From Sulfuriferula sp. (GTDB lineage Bacteria; Pseudomonadota; Gammaproteobacteria; Burkholderiales; Sulfuriferulaceae), in assembly GCA_027311185.1 (NCBI GenBank), contig DAICZK010000041.1:1-10834 (forward strand): a stretch of 10,834 nucleotides of DNA. The letters run 5' to 3'. Under the pieces are notes generated by a model. The model was not told where the DNA came from. It was given only the letters and a program-made list of their open reading frames with translations, and did no database searches. The stretch's first letter is position 1; every line of letters begins with the position of its first letter. Made by a program: the position numbers and the translations under genes. This document shows positions 6,717 to 10,834 of the stretch, one piece after another.

Positions 6717-7463
6717 CTACATGTATGCCTCCTCCGGTTCCATCCAGATCAGGCTTGCCATGCGCCCTGTCACGCCGTCGCGGCGGTAAGAATAAAATCG
6801 TTCGGCATCGGTATAAGTACATAGATCGCCGCCATAAATGCGGGTTACGCCAACCCGTTGCAGGCGCAGGCGCGCAAGCGCGTAGATATCCATAAGCCAT
6901 TTCCCGGCGCCCGCCCCTTTGAACGCAGCCGCGCTTTGCGGCGAGGCGGCGACAAAAACTCGCCGCACTTCGTCGCCTACCTCGTATGCCCGGGGGCCTA
7001 TGGCCGGCCCCAGCCAAGCCATGATCTGCCTGGATGGGCGCTCCATCATCTCTACCGTCTGCTCCAGCACGCCCGCCGCAAGGCCGCGCCAGCCGGCATG
7101 CGCGGCGGCGATGACAGTTGCATCGACGGTGCAAAACAACACCGGCAGGCAATCCGCTGTCAATATCGCAAGCACCGTATTCGCGCGCCTGGCGATCACT
7201 GCATCGGCCTCGACTAATTCTTTAAGATGATCGGCATAAGCTACCGTTGCGCCGTGCACCTGTTTCAGCCAATGCGGGTCGGCAGGCAGATCTTCGCGCA
7301 AAACCGTACGATTTTGCGCAACATCGACGACGCTATCGCCTACATGATCTCCCAGATTCAATCCCGCATAGATCCCGCGGCTCACACCGTCCGCTCGCGT
7401 AGTCACCAGGCTTTTGATGCGGGATGGCACGGGCCAGTCAGGATAAATCCAATGTTTGGGCAT
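6717..7463 (-). CDS. pgeF: Purine nucleoside phosphorylase / polyphenol oxidase family protein (YfiH / PgeF)
   Basis: This is a YfiH-type protein (DUF152). Members have been shown to act on adenosine and other purine nucleosides, to show laccase-like activity, and (E. coli PgeF/YfiH) to edit misincorporated L-Ser from peptidoglycan precursors; which role applies here cannot be told from sequence. From the chosen ATG it is 248 residues, near E. coli YfiH (243). The zinc/catalytic residues are present: H70 (WLKQVHGATV), C105 (LTADCLPVLFC) and H122 (AAHAGWRGL). Other family blocks are IMAWLGPAIGPRAYEVGDEV and the C-terminal FYSYRRDGVTGRMASLIW. An in-frame GTG at 7502 would add 13 residues; the ATG matches family length, though its ribosome site is poor (AAGCGA). 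It follows rluD by 48 bp, probably in one operon. Confidence 0.92.
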   Translation of the reverse strand: MPKHWIYPDWPVPSRIKSLVTTRADGVSRGIYAGLNLGDHVGDSVVDVAQNRTVLREDLPADPHWLKQVHGATVAYADHLKELVEADAVIARRANTVLAILTADCLPVLFCTVDATVIAAAHAGWRGLAAGVLEQTVEMMERPSRQIMAWLGPAIGPRAYEVGDEVRRVFVAASPQSAAAFKGAGAGKWLMDIYALARLRLQRVGVTRIYGGDLCTYTDAERFYSYRRDGVTGRMASLIWMEPEEAYM

Positions 7464-7511
7464 AGATTCGCTTAATGAAAAAAAGTATTTGTGACGGAAC
7501 ACATCGCGCAG

Positions 7512-8498
7512 CTACTCCGCATGCTCGCCGCCCTCTTGCGCGAGGCATTCGAGCAGACCGACGAAATCGTCTGGCGGCGCGGCTTGCCATTGCACTGGCT
7601 GTCCGCTTGCCGGATGGATTAAACCCAGCTGCGTCGCATGCAGGGCCTGGCGTGCGAAATGGCGCGCACACACGCTATCGCCTGGCCTTGCCCGACTGTA
7701 AACGCTATCGCCTACCAACGGGTGACCAATAGACTGCATATGCACGCGTATCTGGTGCGTGCGACCCGTTTCCAGCGAGCAGCTCACTAAAGTATGGGCG
7801 GAAAAGCGTCTTACTATCGTATAATGGGTAATCGCTACGCGCCCGCCTGCCAGGACTGCCATTTTCGTGCGTTGGCCGGGATGACGGCCGATCGGCGCAT
7901 CGACCCGGCCATTTTGACCGATTATGCCGCAAGCGACGGCCAGATACACGCGCTTGACGCTACGCGCCTGCATCTGTCGCACCAGATGGGTTTGCGCCGC
8001 CAGAGTTTTAGCGACTACCAGCAAACCGCTGGTATCCTTGTCCAGTCGGTGCACGATCCCGGCGCGCGGAATATGCGTCAGTTGCGGCGCGTGATAGAGC
8101 AAGGCGTTTAGCAAGGTACCGTTCCAGTTACCGCTTCCGGGGTGAACCACCAGCCCGGCGGGTTTATTGATGACCAGAATGCTATCATCTTCATAAATCA
8201 GGTCGAGCGCTATCGCTTCCGGCAACGCGGGCAGTTCGGCGGGATGCTGTTCGGGGTGGATAACGACGTTCTCGCCGCCCCATACTTTATCCTTGACGCT
8301 GGGCAAACGGCCATCGACGGCAACCGACGCCTGTTTGATCCACAACTGTATACGACTGCGCGAATAATCAGGCAATAGTGCTGCGAGCGCGTTATCCAAC
8401 CGCGCGCCAGCGCTTGAGCGCGGAATTTCCACCTCGATAACGCTGTTGATGAATGGCTTTAAGGTATAATCGATTAACTGTTTTTCGGATGATGTCAT
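7512..8498 (-). CDS. rluD: 23S rRNA pseudouridine synthase RluD (positions 1911/1915/1917 type)
   Basis: RluD converts uridines of 23S rRNA helix 69 to pseudouridine late in 50S assembly. The 328-residue product has an N-terminal S4 RNA-binding domain (about 30-85, ARLDNALAALLPDYSRSRIQ) and then the RluA-type catalytic domain. Visible blocks are VINKPAGLVVHPGSGN and GIVHRLDKDTSGLLVVAKT with the catalytic aspartate at D153. Near the end come LETGRTHQIRVHMQSIGHPL and a DRQALHA-like RQALHA. RluD is preferred over RluC/RluA by the DYSRSR and HPGSGN strings and by gene context. The ATG at 8498 leaves about 14 more N-terminal residues than E. coli RluD and has no clear ribosome site; a GTG about 22 codons in is an alternative. 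The frame is also open upstream into bamD (to 8573). Its ATG overlaps the bamD ATG head to head. Confidence 0.93.
   Translation of the reverse strand: MTSSEKQLIDYTLKPFINSVIEVEIPRSSAGARLDNALAALLPDYSRSRIQLWIKQASVAVDGRLPSVKDKVWGGENVVIHPEQHPAELPALPEAIALDLIYEDDSILVINKPAGLVVHPGSGNWNGTLLNALLYHAPQLTHIPRAGIVHRLDKDTSGLLVVAKTLAAQTHLVRQMQARSVKRVYLAVACGIIGQNGRVDAPIGRHPGQRTKMAVLAGGRVAITHYTIVRRFSAHTLVSCSLETGRTHQIRVHMQSIGHPLVGDSVYSRARPGDSVCARHFARQALHATQLGLIHPASGQPVQWQAAPPDDFVGLLECLAQEGGEHAE
8465..8476 (+). promoter_or_regulatory. Candidate -10 box of bamD, overlapping a 10-bp palindrome, inside rluD
   Basis: TATAAT at 8465-8470 is a perfect sigma-70 -10 hexamer, placed so that transcription would start near 8477, about 20 bases before the bamD ATG. 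A good -35 is missing: TTGATG at 8446-8451 is only 13 bp upstream, and CTGTTG (16-bp spacing) is weak. The perfect palindrome TAATCGATTA (8467-8476) overlaps the -10 and the likely start site, so a regulator site is possible. All of it lies within the first codons of rluD. The motifs are seen; promoter activity is inferred. Confidence 0.45.
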
Positions 8499-9285
8499 GA
8501 TACGAAGTTTACTTGTTTTACTGCTGGTTGGGTTAACCGGATGCGCCACCAGCAAGCCTGTTGATGATACCAAAAATTGGTCGGCGCAAAAAATCTATAG
8601 CGCGGCCATCCATGAACTGCACGCCGTCAACTACGAAAAGTCGATCAAACTGTTCGAATCGCTGGAAGCCCGTTATCCTTACAGCCAATATGCCCAGCAA
8701 GCACAACTTGAAGTTGCCTATGCCTATTACAAGGACAGCGAGGCCACATCAGCTGTCGCTGCATGTGACCGCTTCATCAAGCTTCACCCCAAAGACGAAA
8801 ATATCGATTATGTTTATTATTTAAAGGGCCTGGCAAACTTTCCCGAAGAGACAAACCTGTTTGCGCGCATCGCCAACCAGGACATAACCGAGCGCGACCC
8901 GCGCTCCACCATCAGTTCGTTTAATGCGTTCCGCGAATTGAGCACACGCTTCCCCGATAGCAAATATACGCCGGACGCGATAGCGCGGATGAAATACCTG
9001 GTCGATGCGCTGGGCCTGCACGAAGTGCATATCGCCCATTACTATTACATCCGTAAAGCTTATGTTGCCGCCATCGACCGGGTGCAATACTCCTTGGTGC
9101 ATTATCCGCAAGCCCCTGCCAACGAACTGGGTCTGGCGATTATGGTGCGTTCCTACGATGCCATGGGTATGCCTACATTGCGCGACGACACCCTGCGTAT
9201 ACTGGTAAAAAACTTTCCGCACAGCTCCTACATTCATGGCCCCTTCGACCCCGCCAAGCCGTGGTGGGAATTCTGGGCGCTGTAA
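8497..9285 (+). CDS. bamD: Outer membrane protein assembly factor BamD (ComL) lipoprotein
   Basis: BamD is an essential lipoprotein of the BAM complex, which inserts beta-barrel proteins into the outer membrane. The 262-residue length fits the betaproteobacterial ComL type. A lipoprotein signal (MIRSLLVLLLVGLTGC) ends in the lipobox L-T-G-C with the lipidated cysteine at 16. The mature part carries five TPR-like helical pairs: WSAQKIYSAAIHELHAVNYE, SLEARYPYSQYAQQAQLEVA, AACDRFIKLHPKDENIDYVY, FRELSTRFPDSKYTPDAIAR and the VEYAL-type block AAIDRVQYSLVHYPQAP. YYLKGLANF and DPR-x-x-x-x-SF-x-x-F are family signatures. The ribosome site is weak (GGA, 7 bases before ATG). It is divergent from rluD with overlapping start codons, and 5 bp upstream of the HAD gene. 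Confidence 0.95.
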   Translation: MIRSLLVLLLVGLTGCATSKPVDDTKNWSAQKIYSAAIHELHAVNYEKSIKLFESLEARYPYSQYAQQAQLEVAYAYYKDSEATSAVAACDRFIKLHPKDENIDYVYYLKGLANFPEETNLFARIANQDITERDPRSTISSFNAFRELSTRFPDSKYTPDAIARMKYLVDALGLHEVHIAHYYYIRKAYVAAIDRVQYSLVHYPQAPANELGLAIMVRSYDAMGMPTLRDDTLRILVKNFPHSSYIHGPFDPAKPWWEFWAL

Positions 9286-9290
9286 ACGGC

Positions 9291-9962
9291 ATGAAACTCA
9301 TTTTATTCGACTTGGACAATACATTGCTGTGCGGGGACTCGGATCACGAGTGGGGGCAATTTTTGATTGAGCGCGGCATTGTCGACCGCGAAACTCATGA
9401 GCGCCAGAACCGGGTATTCTTTCAGCAATACCAGACAGGCGATTTGAACATACACGAATTTCTCGATTTCCAGTTACGCCCGCTCGCCCAGCATAAGCGT
9501 TCACAACTGGAGGTCTGGCGCAGTAAATTCATGCAGGAGAAAATTCATCCCATGATCACGCCTGACGCACGCAGTCTGGTCGATCAGGCGAAACTTGAAG
9601 CCGATCTAGTCGCCATCATTACCGCCACCAACAGTTTCGTCACATCCCCGATCGCGCAGGCATTCGGCATCGAGCATCTGATCGCCACCGAGCCCGAACA
9701 GCGGGACGGCGAATTTACCGGACGGGTAACCGGCGTACCGAGCTTTCGCGAAGGCAAGATCACACGCCTGCACCAATGGCTGGCAAGCCAGGGACGGGCC
9801 TTGGGCGATTTCAGCGAAAGCTGGTTCTACAGCGACTCACGCAACGATTTACCGTTACTTGAAACAGTCAGCCATCCCGTAGCCGTCAATGCCGACCCCA
9901 CTCTCTACGCCCACGCGCAAGCCCACGGCTGGCCACATATTGCCTTGCACGACAAGTCCTGA
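9291..9962 (+). CDS. HAD-superfamily subfamily IB phosphatase (SerB-like)
   Basis: This 223-residue HAD hydrolase is of the IB (phosphoserine phosphatase-like, TIGR01490-type) group; the substrate is not known. Motif I is FDLDNTLL with the nucleophile D7 and acid D9. A helical cap (about 15-88) follows, and motif II is IITATNS (110-115). The family block GEFTGRVTGVPSFREGKITR supplies the motif III lysine (K156). Motif IV is YSDSRNDLPLLE with metal ligands D182 and D186. The start ATG at 9291 places motif I at the extreme N-terminus, as is usual; the frame is open upstream to 9261 but that would overlap bamD. It lies 5 bp after bamD and 15 bp before pcnB, so co-transcription is likely. A HAD-IB gene next to pcnB is a common betaproteobacterial arrangement (recalled, not checked). 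Confidence 0.9.
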   Translation: MKLILFDLDNTLLCGDSDHEWGQFLIERGIVDRETHERQNRVFFQQYQTGDLNIHEFLDFQLRPLAQHKRSQLEVWRSKFMQEKIHPMITPDARSLVDQAKLEADLVAIITATNSFVTSPIAQAFGIEHLIATEPEQRDGEFTGRVTGVPSFREGKITRLHQWLASQGRALGDFSESWFYSDSRNDLPLLETVSHPVAVNADPTLYAHAQAHGWPHIALHDKS

Positions 9963-9977
9963 CAAAATCCGGTACTC

Positions 9978-10834
9978 ATGATTAAAAAATTCATCGCACG
10001 CATTTTTGGCAGAAAATCCGGTTCCGGCAAGCAAACCCGCTTGCGACGCCTCCCGCTCAGCCAGCACGGATTGACCCGGGCGCAGATATCGCCTTGCGCG
10101 CTCAAAGTCACCGACACCCTGCAAGCATCCGGCTATGCCGCCTTTATCGTCGGTGGCGCAGTGCGGGATTTGCTGTTAAACCAGGCGCCCAAGGATTTCG
10201 ACGTTGCCACCAACGCAACGCCGGAACAGGTTCATGCCTTGTTTCGCCGCTCGCACATCATAGGACGGCGCTTTCGACTGGTTCATGTCATGTGCGGCAA
10301 CGACACGATAGAAGTCTCGACCTTCCGCGCAAGCGCTGCGAACGAAGACGACACCAGCCACGCGACCGACGACAACGGGCGAATCGTGCGCGACAATGTC
10401 TTCGGCGACCAGGAAACCGATGCACAGAGACGCGACTTCACCATCAACGCACTTTATTACGACCCCAGCAGTGAAGAAATCTGGGATTATCAGGGCGGTG
10501 TCGGCGATATCCAGCATAAAACCCTGCGCATCATCGGCGATGCGGTCACGCGTTACCGCGAGGATCCCGTTCGCATGTTGCGCGCTGCGCGTTTCGCCGC
10601 CAAACTCGATTTTCATATCGATGAAACTGCGCGCGCACCGCTCTCGGAACATGCAGAATTGCTCGATAACGTGCCGCCGTCGCGGTTGTTTGATGAAATG
10701 CTCAAACTGCTATTGTCCGGCCACGCCCTGCGCGCAATCGAGCAACTCAGGGCTGAAGGCCTGCACCACGGCGTCATGCCTATGCTCGACACCATACTCG
10801 AGCACGAACAAGGCAATCGCTTTATCGTGGCCGC
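9978..10834 (+). CDS. pcnB: Poly(A) polymerase I PcnB (C-terminal part cut by window edge)
   Basis: PcnB adds 3' poly(A) tails to RNAs, marking them for decay. 285 codons are present and the frame is still open at the right edge. A basic N-terminal stretch (MIKKFIARIFGRK) is followed by the class II nucleotidyltransferase core. That core has FIVGGAVRDLLL (about 57-67) and PKDFDVAT with the catalytic pair D73/D75. Next come RRSHIIGRRFRLVHV, AQRRDFTINALYYD (149-162) and REDPVRMLRAARFAAKL (194-210). Poly(A) polymerase rather than CCA transferase is favoured by the basic N-terminal extension, the HIIGRRFRLVHV block and PPSRLFDEMLKLLLSGHA in the body domain. The ribosome site before the ATG is weak. 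It is the third gene after bamD and the HAD gene. Confidence 0.95.
   Translation, partial: MIKKFIARIFGRKSGSGKQTRLRRLPLSQHGLTRAQISPCALKVTDTLQASGYAAFIVGGAVRDLLLNQAPKDFDVATNATPEQVHALFRRSHIIGRRFRLVHVMCGNDTIEVSTFRASAANEDDTSHATDDNGRIVRDNVFGDQETDAQRRDFTINALYYDPSSEEIWDYQGGVGDIQHKTLRIIGDAVTRYREDPVRMLRAARFAAKLDFHIDETARAPLSEHAELLDNVPPSRLFDEMLKLLLSGHALRAIEQLRAEGLHHGVMPMLDTILEHEQGNRFIVA

Noticed and set aside
7478..7484. T7 run on the minus strand between rluD and pgeF as a terminator
   Set aside because: No credible stem lies immediately upstream, and the run falls within the possible GTG-start extension of pgeF.
10176..10652. A 158-codon open frame on the minus strand
   Set aside because: It is antisense to the catalytic core of pcnB, whose motifs are continuous on the plus strand from 9978 to the edge.
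1..10834. Search for mobile elements, CRISPR arrays, toxin-antitoxin pairs, phage genes or a defence island
   Set aside because: All substantial coding sequence belongs to known flagellar or housekeeping families with normal lengths and tight conserved order. I saw no terminal repeats, transposase, integrase or repeat-spacer pattern.

Overview
This is an ordinary chromosomal stretch of a flagellated Gram-negative bacterium, most likely a betaproteobacterium. Three things point that way: the divergent flgAMN / flgBCDEF layout, the rluD-pgeF pair divergent from bamD, and the bamD / HAD-IB phosphatase / pcnB order. The genus is not decidable by eye. GC content looks moderate (mid-50s percent, estimated, not computed). 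I see no rRNA, tRNA, CRISPR, insertion sequence, prophage or other transfer signature.

Region 1 (1-3138, minus strand) is a flagellar rod/hook operon transcribed flgB-flgC-flgD-flgE-flgF. flgF runs off the left edge. FlgB, FlgC and FlgF are proximal rod proteins, FlgD is the hook cap and FlgE is the hook subunit.

Region 2 (3139-4907, plus strand) is divergent from it: flgA (periplasmic P-ring chaperone), flgM (anti-sigma-28) and flgN (chaperone for the hook-filament junction proteins). A near-perfect sigma-28 (FliA) promoter lies between flgA and flgM. flgM and flgN overlap by ATGA. A short strong hairpin sits at the predicted 5' end of the flgM transcript. Together the two regions couple hook completion to release of sigma-28.

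Region 3 (4992-6554) holds rimO (ribosomal protein S12 methylthiotransferase, minus strand). Divergent from it is a 68-residue two-helix membrane protein of unknown function.

Region 4 (6717-10834) is a housekeeping block. rluD and pgeF lie on the minus strand. bamD, a HAD-IB phosphatase and pcnB (cut by the right edge) form a tight run on the plus strand. The start codons of rluD and bamD overlap head to head in the palindrome TCATGA, so each gene's promoter must lie inside the other's coding sequence. A TATAAT box is visible at the right place for bamD.

I found no previously undescribed system. The points worth a second look are regulatory: the flgM leader, the bamD/rluD start overlap, the flgA/flgB intergenic repeats and the small membrane protein. 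Gene-free gaps are all short: 3139-3322, 4908-4991 and 6555-6716.
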